From Aaosphaeria pasadenensis (taxonomy: Eukaryota; Ascomycota; Dothideomycetes; Pleosporales), in the NCBI GenBank assembly GCA_022813625.1, contig JAKLMB010000037.1, positions 186,001 through 250,000 on the forward strand: a stretch of DNA of 64,000 nt, written 5' to 3'. Made by a program: the position numbers and the translations under genes. Of the stretch, positions 1 to 10,829 are shown in pieces; position 1 is the stretch's first letter, and the number at the start of each line of letters is the position of its first letter. Below the pieces are notes generated by a model. It had not been told where the DNA came from. It ran no database searches and saw only the letters and a program-made list of their open reading frames with translations.

Positions 1-761
1 GCTTGTTCGTCACTAAACCATTGGGATCGCGCTGGCTGATAGCGTTGAAGAGTGTGTGGTGATTGACATCCTTGGCATGCGGGCATGAGCCAGTCTCGAG
101 GTGGTGCGAAAGGCCGCTGGCAGAAGCCTTAGCTACTTTGCAGAATGGACATACGATGTTTTTTCCGCGATGAAGGCTTGAGTTAATGTGCTTACAAGAA
201 GTTAGCTAGAGAACTGAAACACACATTGATGATGAGGCGTCAATATGCGCACGGGAAACATACCATCTTTAACGCGTTCTCATCCTGAAAAGATCTGCTA
301 CAATCAGAGCAGTGATATTGCCTAAAGTGATTGAGAGCTGACATATGCTGATCGGCAGAAGTCTGCGTGTGAAATGCTCGGTCGCAGGTATCGCATTCGA
401 ATTGAGGTTTCCAGTGGTTTTTATCATTCATATGCTGATCAGCGGATTGTTGGGTATAGAATGCCCGGTCGCAAGTATCGCATTCGAATTCAGGTTGCCA
501 GTGGTTTGTATCGTCCATATGCTGATTAGCGGATTGCTCGGTGTGAAATGTCCTGTCACAGGTCTCGCACTCGAATCGTCGGTCCCAATGGTCAAGAGCG
601 TTCATGTGCTGATTTGCTGACTCTTGTGTGAAGAACTCCCGGTCGCAGGTCTCGCATTCATAACGTTCACCCCAATGATCAAGTGCGTTCATGTGTTGAG
701 AAGCAGCTTGTTGGCTCCCAAACTCGCGATCACATGTCTCGCACTCGTAATCATTGACCAT
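1..761 (-). CDS. Tandem C2H2 zinc-finger protein (3' part runs off the left edge)
   Basis: Two exons are visible: complement(264..761) and complement(<1..190). The 73-bp intron between them (191-263, GTATGT donor) falls just before the first His of finger 6. Exon 1 has five near-identical fingers of 28-29 residues, each C-x2-C-x12-H-x5-H (for example YECETCDREF...QHMNALDHW), so the DNA is an 87-bp tandem repeat. Finger 6 is completed by exon 2 (HINSSLHRG). A seventh, C2HC-like finger follows (VCPFC...HHLETGSC), then QRDPNGLVTNK, a tail I associate with a fungal C2H2 family of unknown function. The x5 His spacing resembles RNA/dsRNA-binding or U1-type fingers more than classical DNA-binding ones, but ligand and role are not known. 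The start is the ATG at 761, seven codons before the first Cys. The 3' end is outside the window. Confidence 0.8.
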
Positions 762-1539
762 GTTGAGCTCGGCTGCTGGGGCGCTGAAGAGGAAAAGGCT
801 ATACTGCTGTACGTACAGAAGGAGGTGAAATGTGCGCTTAGTAGCGAATATGATGAGAGTTGCTTTGGTGTTTGTTCGATGGTGGGGTCATTACGCTTCG
901 ACTGCTGCCTAATTCCTGTGTCACAACAATCGCGGCATGCGGGACTGTTGTTTTGCTGAACTATGTGGGAACGTCTTGAAGTCTGGGAAGGTGCCAGCGT
1001 AATGGAACTAGAACCTTCGAATGATGGCCTGTTGCAACAGCGCTGCAGCCAGGACTTCGTATTTACTCCTTATTGAAGATTCGTTTCGACGACAACGGCT
1101 GAACGACAGCGTCCTAAAGATCCTTCGCCAACTGTTTGCTAATGGCCTGAAACCTGATGGCAAATTCCGAGAGATCGGTTTGAAGCATGTTCCCTCGCGG
1201 GTACCGGACATTGGAGCCGAAGCCCAAGCAACTACAGCACCAATGCTTTAGCTTTCCGCATAGCTGAGTCTACCACACTACATAACTTGCAACATATTTC
1301 ATTGACAGGAATGTATACGAGGTGGGGTCTTGTGCTGTAATCATCATTCAAAAAGGAACTATATAAGAATCCCCGCCCAGTGTCATCATGAATCGTCGCT
1401 CACCGAGAAAGACTACTTCACTCACTTTGTTTCTGATATAATCATTCTGTCAGATCCTTATTCTATATCGACCACAGCGATAGGTGTCGACGCTAGTATC
1501 ACCTCAACCCCCGCCTGTGGATCGCCGTCTCTGGATAGG
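762..1539. other. Divergent intergenic region, C2H2 gene / SET gene
   Basis: No convincing gene. Small open frames here are antisense continuations of the zinc-finger exon or lack a usable start and codon pattern. TATATAAG at 1360-1367, about 175 bp before the SET-gene ATG, is a plausible TATA box for that gene. Confidence 0.5.
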
Positions 1540-2535
1540 ATGAACAGAATGGATCCACTCCGAAACCCTAACAGTTCACTGGTTGTGATCACACACCTTG
1601 AGGGAAAAGGTAGAGGGCTCATTGCTCGAGTCAATATAACAGAAGGAACTCGAATCCTGTGTGAGAAACCACTTCTGAAAGCAGGTTCAATGCCTCTGCA
1701 GATTTTGGAGGCGAAGCTCGCGGCACAGCTGAAAGCTCTACCCAAGGATTCGCAGCGACAATTCCTATCTCTGTACAACAAAAGCCCAGGAAAGCTGCCT
1801 TTCTCTACCATATTCAAAACAAATGCGCTACCTTGCGGATCCGACTCCCCTGTCGGCGCAGTGTATCCTACGATTTGTTTGATCAATCACAGCTGTGTAC
1901 CAAATTCTCACAACAACTGGAATGACAACTTAGAGCACGAAACCATTCACGCAATCCGTCCAATTGAAGCAGGAGAGGAAATCACTATACCGTACGAAAA
2001 AGGTGGAGTTTCCACGTCACGACGGACCTTTCTACAGGACTCCTTTAATTTTGAGTGCACCTGTCTCGGATGCTCACTTACTCCCCCCGAACTCGACGCT
2101 AGTGACGCCCGCCGTCGTCAAATTGAGTTATTGGACGCTTCTATCGGCGATCCTTACCGCATGATGAGTGAACCTCGGGAGGTTTTAAGAGATTGTTACT
2201 CGATGCTTCAGAATCTGAGTGAGGAATATGGGGGATATATTGGTATTCTCGGCGCACGGCTCTATTACGATGCGTTCCAGATCAGCATTGCGCATGGCGA
2301 TCAGGCTCGAGCGAGCGTTTTCGCTAAAAGAGCATACGAGTTCAGGGTTCTTTGTGAAGGCGAGGACAGTCCAGAGACGCAGCGAGTACTGTCCTTTGCT
2401 ATGAAGCCAGCGAAACATATGTCTTTCGAATTGTGTTCTCGAAAATGGAGAAGGAGCAAAGATATGGTCCCTAAAGGTTTGGATACTGAAAGCTTTGAGA
2501 AGTGGTTGTTTAAATTAGACTTTCCGCGGAACTAA
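1540..2535 (+). CDS. SET-domain protein, SMYD-like without MYND finger
   Basis: Single exon, 331 residues. The frame stays open upstream to 1330, but only a TTG is there, so I take the first ATG at 1540 (MNRMDPL). The SET domain begins with GKGRGLIA (residues 22-29). It contains the cofactor/knot motif NHSCVPN (116-122), then GEEITIPY with the presumed catalytic Tyr at about 152, and a post-SET cysteine cluster CTCLGC (173-178). The remaining 150 residues are helical and may be a TPR-like tail. This arrangement is that of the many fungal SET proteins annotated as possible protein lysine methyltransferases. The target is unknown and could be non-histone. No MYND zinc finger is seen between the split SET halves. 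It converges with the isocyanide synthase gene downstream. Confidence 0.85.
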   Translation: MNRMDPLRNPNSSLVVITHLEGKGRGLIARVNITEGTRILCEKPLLKAGSMPLQILEAKLAAQLKALPKDSQRQFLSLYNKSPGKLPFSTIFKTNALPCGSDSPVGAVYPTICLINHSCVPNSHNNWNDNLEHETIHAIRPIEAGEEITIPYEKGGVSTSRRTFLQDSFNFECTCLGCSLTPPELDASDARRRQIELLDASIGDPYRMMSEPREVLRDCYSMLQNLSEEYGGYIGILGARLYYDAFQISIAHGDQARASVFAKRAYEFRVLCEGEDSPETQRVLSFAMKPAKHMSFELCSRKWRRSKDMVPKGLDTESFEKWLFKLDFPRN

Positions 2536-2893
2536 AGATGAAACTTAAGTTTCTCATAGTATTCGCTTCAGTGTAATGCAGATTTTGTGTCTAGGCTGTC
2601 CTAGGGAAAATCAACGTCACGTAATTTTGCAAATAATTTTGGGTTCAATTTCACGGAATCTGGTCTTAGTCATGCAGATGTTGGAAACAATTGAGGCATA
2701 TAGAAATTTATTAAAAAGTACTCGTGTAGCTAGACCATTAACTAAAGACAATAACTCTCGAATGTACAAAGAACCCAAACTCCTGACAAATGCAATTGCA
2801 ACACTGAAATCTAACCGCCAGGTATGCTTTTGAACGCTACAAAAACTAAAACTATCTGTCTTAGGCACTGAAAAAGGAGGGTGGTAGTTGGGC
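2536..2893. other. Convergent intergenic spacer
   Basis: A 358-bp spacer between the 3' ends of the SET gene and the DIT1-type gene. It is AT-rich and probably holds both 3' UTRs. No gene seen. Confidence 0.5.
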
Positions 2894-4732
2894 TCAATAA
2901 ACACCCTCGGCGACATTGCGCCACAACGTCTGAAAGAAGGATGTAAATGTAAGGAAGGAAGAGAAGGGAAGGAAAAACTTGAGTGCATGTTGGTTGAGCG
3001 ACGGCTCGAGAGCCCGCAGAGACTTCTCTTGAAGTGGCGATCTGATGATGATAGTAGAACGCTTGAGCAGGACGGGCTTCTCGATAGGCGAGAGGAGTGA
3101 GATAGTTGGTCGTCGTTTCTGCAGGAGAGCTTTCTCGGATGTGACGAGCGGAGAGATCGCCTTGGTGATTACAGGCTTGCGAGTGAGGTGGAAGTATGCG
3201 CCGTTCGGGCTGTCAACCCACGAGCCTTCGAAGTCGGTTCCCTTCTTGATGGCGACCCTGGCGACGTCGGCGCGGGCAAGGTACATTAGGTCGTCGCCCT
3301 CGACTTTGATGATGGAGTTGTGCCATGGGGTGGGGATTTGAAACTCATAGGCTGGCACGGGTTCGTGGCGATTCAAGAGTGACTCGATGGGGTGGACTAG
3401 ACTTTTCGGGAGAAGGCGAACAGCAAATTTGGGTCCCTTGTTGTTGTGTGCATGGATAGAAAGGCGCACGTAGTTGGGGAGGAGAAGTTCCACCAAGTTC
3501 GAGTATGCCTGGTTTCGGGAGATCATTTCCTGTGCGACCAAGGCTGCGGTCTTCTTCTTTTGCTTGTTGCTCAGGTTGATGACGGAGGGAACCATGGCTA
3601 GATCCTCGAGCATGAAGCGAGTCTGACCGCGGTAGAGTTGCAACGCGTGTGGCTCTTGTTCTTCAATGCATTGGCGAATGAATCCACGGTCTGCCTCAGA
3701 AACACTGAGCAGGAGCTTTCTGCAGAGCTCAGATGGGGCTGTCAGCTCAGTTTTGACTGGGTGAGGGACATTGACATCTGCGACCATGGACTCTGAGAAA
3801 GAGGCGAAGCTGTCTGGGTTTGACATAAAGATGTCCTTGAGGCCCTTAAACTGAATGGCTGGCACTGGGCCCGCCTCGACCGGGAACTTCTTCTTGTAAA
3901 CCTCGATGAGCTGGGCATCGTAAGTGTCGACCTTGCCATCATCAACTCCGATGCAATCCGAAAAGACATGTCCATCGCTGATGACCCACATGGTAGCACC
4001 AGGTGCGTAGATCTTGTTCACTTCCTTGACGAAATCGCGAAGGACATCGAGAGCGATATGTTCTGCGAGGTCTGGCATTGTTCCGCCAACCTTGTTTGAA
4101 TTGGGAGACTTGCACGGGAAAGCAGGCAGCGCAAGAAGAATTGGTATGCTCCTCTCCACGAACCCATAGACTCTGTTCATAAATGCATCCCGGCCAGTGA
4201 CGTTCCACTGGTCATCTCTCGACGCATTCTTGAGCTTCTTCTCGAAAATAGTGGCAACCTTCTCAACGATCGCACGATGTTCATTGCTGGCAGCATCTGT
4301 CAGCTGTGCAAAAGGTCGGAATTGGGTCTCGAGAAGGACAAAGTTCTCCGCCCACAGACCAAACTTGTCCTCAGCAAGCGACTTAGGCCGAGAGGTGAGC
4401 ATGCCGAGGATTAGTCCATCAGCATGCTGCACTTCAGCAACCTTGGTAACCAACTCCTCATCCTTATGATTGGGAGGGAAGTTTGCGCGGATGTGAGTGA
4501 GCTCTGGAATTTGGGCCTTGATGTGAAGGGTGCTGATCTCTTTGCCAGAAGGCAGACGTTGTCGAGACCAGGAGTTGCTTTGGTCGAGAATCTCAGCTCG
4601 CAACGATGTCCAGAGTTGAGGGAGTGTTTGTGAATTGCTCCCTTCAACGGCCAAGAGCTCGCCAGAAGCGTTCCTCCAGTAGAGTCCGTGGACGGAGTGG
4701 TAGGTAGAAGTTCCCTTGTTGAGTGCAGGCAT
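2894..4732 (-). CDS. DIT1: Isocyanide synthase family protein (DIT1/PvcA type)
   Basis: One intronless frame of 612 residues from the ATG at 4732. Family hallmarks are FPCKSPNSNKVGGTMPDLAE (about 205-224) and MWVISDGHVFSDCIGVDD (247-264), typical of the DIT1/PvcA family (Pfam PF05141). Members convert an amino acid, often tyrosine or tryptophan, to its isonitrile. Yeast Dit1 acts in dityrosine formation for the spore wall. The protein is probably cytosolic: no signal peptide or membrane segment is seen. Residues after about 517 form a basic, Ser/Pro-rich tail (repeated SPL/SPI and K/R-R) that I cannot assign to the domain. A TATATAA-like stretch lies about 140 bp upstream on the coding strand (4871-4882). 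It is divergent from the P450 gene across about 1 kb. With that gene and the MFS gene it repeats the yeast DIT1-DIT2-DTR1 gene set, so the product is probably exported or cell-wall linked. The amino-acid substrate cannot be read from the sequence. Confidence 0.85.
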   Translation of the reverse strand: MPALNKGTSTYHSVHGLYWRNASGELLAVEGSNSQTLPQLWTSLRAEILDQSNSWSRQRLPSGKEISTLHIKAQIPELTHIRANFPPNHKDEELVTKVAEVQHADGLILGMLTSRPKSLAEDKFGLWAENFVLLETQFRPFAQLTDAASNEHRAIVEKVATIFEKKLKNASRDDQWNVTGRDAFMNRVYGFVERSIPILLALPAFPCKSPNSNKVGGTMPDLAEHIALDVLRDFVKEVNKIYAPGATMWVISDGHVFSDCIGVDDGKVDTYDAQLIEVYKKKFPVEAGPVPAIQFKGLKDIFMSNPDSFASFSESMVADVNVPHPVKTELTAPSELCRKLLLSVSEADRGFIRQCIEEQEPHALQLYRGQTRFMLEDLAMVPSVINLSNKQKKKTAALVAQEMISRNQAYSNLVELLLPNYVRLSIHAHNNKGPKFAVRLLPKSLVHPIESLLNRHEPVPAYEFQIPTPWHNSIIKVEGDDLMYLARADVARVAIKKGTDFEGSWVDSPNGAYFHLTRKPVITKAISPLVTSEKALLQKRRPTISLLSPIEKPVLLKRSTIIIRSPLQEKSLRALEPSLNQHALKFFLPFSSFLTFTSFFQTLWRNVAEGVY

Positions 4733-5737
4733 TATGAATGGATATTATAATCAAACAAAGAAAAATAGAACAAGAAGAAGGAGATTGAGCTGGATCTTGG
4801 AATTATAGCGATTTAGAAGATGTTGTTGGGCGAGTTGAAATGTTTGGAGAAGGGTATGTTGGTGGGAGGTTATAATTATATAGTCGAAGGTGTGGAGTTA
4901 TTGTGAGAAAGTGTTGGAAGTAATTGTGAGTTGGCTGTGATATCCTTTGAACCGGCGAAGCTGGTCTCATCTAATATATCCATGATTGAATCCAATATTT
5001 GTATAATCTTCATGTTGTTTGAACCTCACGGAGCGTCCATGCTCCAACAATAGCATGCCCAGCTTTGCCAGCCACCTCGATCCATCGCACTACTTCCGTA
5101 CAGCTACTGATGATGTCTCTCAATCCAAGATGTGACACTACAGCGTCCGAGCTGTCCAGCTCAGCCTAGTCCTTGTTCAAAAAAAAAAAAAAAGGCACAT
5201 GCCTTTCATTGGGTCACAGATCACCTGCGCCGTATGCACGACGGGGTTCCCGCTGGAAACTCAACGTGCGTGCACCATAGCTCCAGAACAGAAGCTCGTC
5301 TCATGGTGACAACAGTGTCGGGTAGGCGCAGCATTCCTCAGTGTTGGGGGACTCTGTCGGCGGTGAGGGGAGGAGACTTGGGATGTCCTGGCGTGAACGA
5401 CCAGCGCATAATGCACACGCCAGGGGCGCTTTGGCGCAGAGTCCTTTGGTTCGCTTAAAGTCTAAATAATACGATACGAGCAACAACGCAAAACCCATCT
5501 ACCCGTAACATTTGTCTTGTGCACAGGCATTTCGTCCCACCAGGATCCTCCCACGCGCTGCTGGCCCCAGCGGTGTGCGACTGTCTTCAGCTAGAATGGG
5601 CGGCCTGAGGCGGTGGTGGCTGTGGGGGAATGCTTTGTGTAGCGTGCTACCAATTTTGGACATCAACAAGTAAATATCTACAACAACAAGCAGACAGCAT
5701 TACAATCAAACAATTTTCGATCGCTTCACCTATCACA
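4733..5737. promoter_or_regulatory. Shared divergent promoter of the DIT1-type and P450 genes
   Basis: About 1 kb with no gene. It contains TATA-like TATAATTATATA at 4871-4882, on the isocyanide-synthase side, and a poly-A run of about 14 at 5179-5193. The P450 frame is open upstream to an ATG at 5630, but this adds a non-membrane leader of 36 residues that does not fit a P450. A common promoter for both genes is inferred from layout only. Confidence 0.5.
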
Positions 5738-7261
5738 ATGTTGTCATATCTTTCCTTGGTCGTTTTGGCACTTACTGTGTCGTGCCTTTCGCTCATCTCA
5801 TTTTTCATCTATCTCTTTACACCTCCTCGACACTTCCCGAAGAACATCCCTACCATACCATTTTATTATGCTTTATTGCCGCTGTTCAGAGACACTGATC
5901 AAGCAGAGTCTTATCGACAATATTTGAAGGAGCCTTTGGAGAAATACGGCGCGGTCAAGATCTTCTTCGGCGGTCGGTGGAATATTCTAGTCCGGAAACC
6001 ATCATACATCGCCCAGGTATTCAAATACGAGGACACATTCGCCAAAAGTGGGAATCAAATCAAGATTCCATACAGCCTCCTTGCTGAATATACTGGTGAA
6101 AACATCATCAGTGGACATGGCGAGAACTGGAAATTATATACTTCGATCATCAAGCCGGCGCTGCAAGCTGAGCAAGATCCCACGCTTGTATGGCGCAACT
6201 CGAAACTATTGAAGGAGATGTTCATCTCTGGATCTAAGATCACAACCGATGATGTGCCCATATATGGTCCACTCCATCGCTATGCTCTGGCGAATCTGTC
6301 AGAAGTGCTTTATGGCTCGGACTTCGAGACGCTCCAGCGAACCGATGCACCACTTCACATGCTGCAGACGATGATCAAGCCAAATATCTTCAATCCCATC
6401 TTCCTGAACTTTCCATTCTTGGATCACCTGCGTCTTCGATCACGCCAACTAGGACGAAAGCTTGTACAAAGATTTCGCAACACTCTACGGGCAGAAGTGT
6501 CGAAAGGCCATAACCATATTTGCGATCACAACTCGCAGAACCTTGGTTGTCGCCTTCTTGGTGCCCATCGTCAAGGTCTAATCGACGAGAAGCAACTCAA
6601 CGACAACCTTGTCAGCACTTTCCTGGCTGGACACGAGAACCCACAGTTGGCACTCATGTCGCTCATGTATCTGCTCGGCGCCAACCCTCAAGTGCAAGAG
6701 AAGGTCCGCGAAGAAGTCAATACTTTGCTCTCCGATAGTACTGATGGAGACAAAAAGCCTAGCTATGGCTCCATTCATGACCTCCCCTACCTTACCTCGG
6801 TCATCTATGAGTCGCTTCGCATGTTCCCTCCCATCTCCCAACTTATCAACCGTCGCACAAACGCACCGGTGATACTCGGTTCATCAATCGCCATCCCTGA
6901 AGGCACCTACGTCGGCTACAATGCATACTCCACAAACCGGGACACTGAGTTCTGGGGGCCCGATGCCGACGAGTTCCGCCCAAGTCGTTGGGGCAGCACG
7001 ATGGAGGAAATCAACCAGCTGTACCGCAGAGCGAATGCAAAGGGAGCGTTCATCAGCTTCCATGGCGGTCGTAGGACCTGCCTCGGGCAGAAGTTCGCTA
7101 TGTTGGAATTGAGGATCACTATGGTCGAGCTGTTGAAGGGCTTGAAGTGGCGGGTCAGTGAGAGCTGGGATGGAAACATGACACCAGCTGGTCCGTTGTA
7201 TCCTCGGAACCTGAAGCTGAAATTCGAGACTAATGGGTGTGATGGTCATGTGAAAGCTTAG
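5738..7261 (+). CDS. DIT2: Cytochrome P450, DIT2/CYP56-like
   Basis: Intronless, 507 residues. The start at 5738 (context ATCACAATG) puts a membrane anchor at residues 2-27 followed by a Pro-rich hinge (TPPRHFPKNIP), as expected for an ER P450. Conserved parts are the I-helix FLAGHENPQ (about 295-303; the usual Thr of AGxxT is absent), ExxR as YESLR (357-361), and the heme loop FHGGRRTCLGQKFA with Cys at about 448. Overall it resembles the CYP56 family of yeast Dit2, which couples N-formyl-tyrosine units oxidatively during dityrosine formation. By analogy this enzyme may oxidise or couple the isocyanide or formamide made by the neighbouring synthase. An ATG at 5630 in the same frame is a weaker start because it would bury the anchor. 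Confidence 0.85.
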   Translation: MLSYLSLVVLALTVSCLSLISFFIYLFTPPRHFPKNIPTIPFYYALLPLFRDTDQAESYRQYLKEPLEKYGAVKIFFGGRWNILVRKPSYIAQVFKYEDTFAKSGNQIKIPYSLLAEYTGENIISGHGENWKLYTSIIKPALQAEQDPTLVWRNSKLLKEMFISGSKITTDDVPIYGPLHRYALANLSEVLYGSDFETLQRTDAPLHMLQTMIKPNIFNPIFLNFPFLDHLRLRSRQLGRKLVQRFRNTLRAEVSKGHNHICDHNSQNLGCRLLGAHRQGLIDEKQLNDNLVSTFLAGHENPQLALMSLMYLLGANPQVQEKVREEVNTLLSDSTDGDKKPSYGSIHDLPYLTSVIYESLRMFPPISQLINRRTNAPVILGSSIAIPEGTYVGYNAYSTNRDTEFWGPDADEFRPSRWGSTMEEINQLYRRANAKGAFISFHGGRRTCLGQKFAMLELRITMVELLKGLKWRVSESWDGNMTPAGPLYPRNLKLKFETNGCDGHVKA

Positions 7262-9241
7262 ATGTGCTTCTATCCCGTTCTTTCACTTTTTATTGCAACA
7301 AAGCATCATATGGCGTAACTAGCATAACGATTTTCTTTTCTTGTATAACAGAGGCATTTTAGAATTAATTATTGAACTTCAACAAGAAGAGAATTTTAAA
7401 CAAATGGTTCTATTATAGTTTGAACTTCTATGTGTGCAGTGCTCTATGATTAATGTCCTGGTTCACAGACAGATGCGATGCCAGTTGTTGTGAACTTCGC
7501 GAAATCTTTTGTTTTCTTTGCAAGTCGACCCTAGATGCTGGCTTCAAACACTGGCACGGTTTCCCTGTCTTGTCGATTCTCCACCCCATCTAAGACAATA
7601 CACCTACCCAACATCATCATGTAAGCATATACGGGACTAAATAGCGGGCTCAGGCCAGCCAATTTTCTTCTGAATTCCCCACCCAACACGCTGTGAAAGA
7701 GGCTATGGGATCAATCGTTGTATTTTGCCAACACACATTGATGCAACGTTAGGTATGGATATCATGTTCTCCAAATCTTACAGCGCATAGATAATTGTGC
7801 CGTCTTTCTGAGGATTTCTCTGTCGGAGAAGGCTGTGTTGCTACTTTGGCCCATTAATCGCGATGTGCCACTGTCTTTGATTGCGCTATGCTGTTGGCAA
7901 GGCAAACATAATGCTGCCATGCAAAAGAGATCATGACATCGGTACTGCTTTAGTGCAACATTTAGTCATGCTGCGTCCTTCAGGGACGTAGAAACGTCCT
8001 CATGTCACATTGGCAAGACGTGCACATATCGCATGGGGTTGGGACCAGAGTAGTACGTCGCGCAAAGACTGCCCTTTGCTTGGGGGTCGGGAAATCATCT
8101 TTTAGAGACACTTGGGCCATATTTTGTTCCTTGTGTAGGATTCATTGATTCCCGCCAGACAAACAAACAACAAGAAGAAGGCATCTGAATCATGATGCCC
8201 GTGATTATGTCCGCCCACGCACAGCGGGTATATTGTAGATCTTACTTCTAGGCAAATCACACAGTTCCAGCATGCTGGTAAGTGTGAGAGCCAACAAGCG
8301 CACAGTGTCGCCATGTCCGTTGAATTTCGCGTCCTCCAATTCGTGATAGATCCTACATATGTCCGCCATAATAAGATGCCATTGTTGGTTGTGCGATGCT
8401 TGTTATTGGTCACATTCTCGGGTATCTTGCTCGGTACCAGGTGGGCTGAGCCTTTGGACGTTTTCAGGTCGTGCAGAGTTCGAGAAGGCTGGCTGTTTCA
8501 AGCCATGTCTGGCCAATTGCAATCGTTTCCTAGCCTTATCAACTCAACACCAGGAAATAGATGCATGCACTGCTGCACTTGGTCAGCGCAACTGCAAATA
8601 ACACCATCGAGTATATCAGCCTAAGAACATTGAATGCGGCTTACCAAAAGCACATCACTGAGAAGCACCACAGATTGCGTATAGACTTTATCCAAGAAGG
8701 ATTTGGGATCTACCATTGACCAAGATGCAAACTGTGGTGTAATCCTACAACAACGTCGGACATGGGAGAGCGAGCATCATGTCGTCAACAAAGCCACTTG
8801 CAACAACTATGATCCCTTTGAACGATGCCCTTACCTTGTGCAGCCCTTGTGAAGGAATCCTGCTTGCATGCATGTATTGTATTATAGGTACAAGGGGGAC
8901 GCCGTCCTAAAACTGTATACTATCGGAGCGAGCGCGGCTGAACACTTGGCGGTGCGCCACGACTCATTGTCTCGAACAGCCTTTCCTTGTACACAGCAGA
9001 AATGAAAATAGCTCTGCAGAAATCATGAGCAGCGTGGTCCTGGTGTTGGAACGGGTTCAGCGTGGCTCAGTGCTCGCGGCGCCGGACTCGTGTAGCCAAC
9101 TATCAACTGCGCAAACACCGATGAAGGTGATCGGAGTACATAGTTGACTGTTAGTCCTGCATCAAATGGCATAATAAATCACTTCACGATTTACTAGTCA
9201 CTGCATTTTAAATCAGTGGCTCTTGTGCGCTGTTAATCATT
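7262..9241. other. Intergenic region, P450 to MFS gene
   Basis: A 2-kb gap. Two overlapping open frames of about 100 codons on opposite strands (8102-8413 minus, 8313-8624 plus) have no recognisable family features, and I treat them as chance. An AT-rich stretch just before 9242 (cataataaatcac) is a possible core promoter for the MFS gene. Confidence 0.4.
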
Positions 9242-10829
9242 ATGAAAGATTACGAAGATTCAACCTATTCAAGAGATTCGACATATACAACACGACCCGT
9301 CTCCATATCCTTCGAAGATATCTTAGAGACTATTCGCAATGAGAACGAGTCTAAAGGTCCGCCATACTCGGCATACACGCCCGCACGACGCAGGCTCATA
9401 CTGGCCATCGTTACCATTGCGGGATTCTTCGGTCCCCTTTGCGGCGCTGTATACCTTCCTTCCCTGGTTCTGTTCCAGGATGTCTTTCATACTTCGGCGA
9501 CCGTTATAAACGCGACAGTGTCAGTGTACATGGCAGTCTTCGCTGTAGCAGTGAGTTTTCTTTCTTATGTGTTGAGGCTCGACACTAATGATATCTATTA
9601 GCCTCTCTTTGGTGCTGCCGCTTCTGACTTCGGAGGTCGCAAAACCGTTTACATAGTCGGTCTTGGAAGCTTTCTAATAGCCAATATCTTACTAGCGACC
9701 TTGCCTGCTAACATTGGCCTGTTGTTCGTTCTCCGAATCTTTCAGGCATTCGGATCTTGCATCGTCTTCTCTGTGGGCGCGGGTACTGTAGCGGACATCA
9801 CTGAGCCAAAGAGACGAGGTGCTGCACTCTCATGGTTTCTACTTGGGCCCCAGCTAGGTCCTATCTTGGGACCCTTGATTGGTGGCCAGTTTGCTCATGT
9901 TGCACGCTGGCGTTGGGCTTTTGGGTTCTTAGGTGAGTTGCATCACATTTCATCGAGGACATCAAGCTAACCCTTCACCAGCATTGGCATGCTTTCCACT
10001 TCACCTACTCATCCTCTTCTGTCTCCCCGAGACACTACGATCGCTTGTAGGCAATGGAGAAGCTTTAACTAATAACCCATGGTTCTTCCTGCCCAAGTTC
10101 CGCCAAATGCCCATCGAAGACATCGACGGCAAGAAATTCCCTAAGCCCCCACGACCGACCCTCAAAAAGTTCCTCCACCTTCTCACATACCCTCCTCATC
10201 TCATCGTCAGCGTCAACGGTGCCCTTCAATTCGCAGGCCTCTACGCCATCTACATCACCTTCCCCAAGGTCTGGCAGAAAGAATTCGGGTTCTCGACCCA
10301 AGAAGTCGGCTATGCATTCCTCGTCCCCGGTTTTGCCCTCTTCGTCACCTCCATTGCCGTCGGTCGGATCTCCGATGCCATGCGCGCGAGGGCAATCCGC
10401 AACTCGCCCAATGGCAAAGTCGTCCCAGAGCGACGTATCCCCATCCAGATCGTCGGCTTCGTCATCGCGTGTGTGGGCAAGTTGATGTACGGATGGTTCA
10501 CCAAGTACCGCATCAACGCTGCGGGTGGCTTGTTCGGATCAGCGTTCGCGGCTATCGGCACGAGTATCATCTTCGTTACTAGCACTTCGTTCCAGACGGA
10601 GTGCGATCCTTCGCAGGCTGCGAGTCTCGTCGCGCTTGGGGGCTTGTTGAGGAACATTGCTGCTGCGATTGGAGCTGTCATTATGGATGAGCTTGTTAAG
10701 AGGATGGGATATGGATGGTGCTTCACTGGGCTGGCGGCTCTCGATATTTTGTGCATCCCTGGTATCATTCTAATCATGATCAAGGGTGCCAAGTTGAGGG
10801 AACAATTGAACCAAAAGATGAAGGCCTGA
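9242..10829 (+). CDS. MFS drug/metabolite exporter, DTR1/QDR-like
   Basis: Exons 9242..9550, 9602..9932 and 9982..10829; 495 residues. Both introns (51 and 49 bp) have GTGAGT donors. An acidic cytosolic leader (about 55 residues) ends in YTPARRR, then twelve predicted membrane helices follow. The conserved loop between helices 2 and 3 reads APLFGAAASDFGGRKTVYIVG (RPxYG / GxxSDxxGRR type). The motif-C-like stretch LLGPQLGPILGPLIGG lies in helix 5. The best family match is the 12-helix drug:H+ antiporter group containing yeast Dtr1 (dityrosine exporter) and the Qdr proteins. Position near the DIT1- and DIT2-like genes supports export of their product, but the 2-kb gap leaves room for an independent role. 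Confidence 0.8.

Noticed and set aside
1330..1539. 70-codon N-terminal extension of the SET protein
   Set aside because: It begins at TTG, not ATG, contains the TATA candidate and shows no conserved sequence.
5630..5737. 36-residue extension of the P450
   Set aside because: The ATG at 5738 gives a normal membrane anchor at the N-terminus; the extension would bury it.
8102..8624. Two overlapping frames of about 100 codons between P450 and MFS genes
   Set aside because: Opposite strands, no domains, no splice signals, unremarkable composition.
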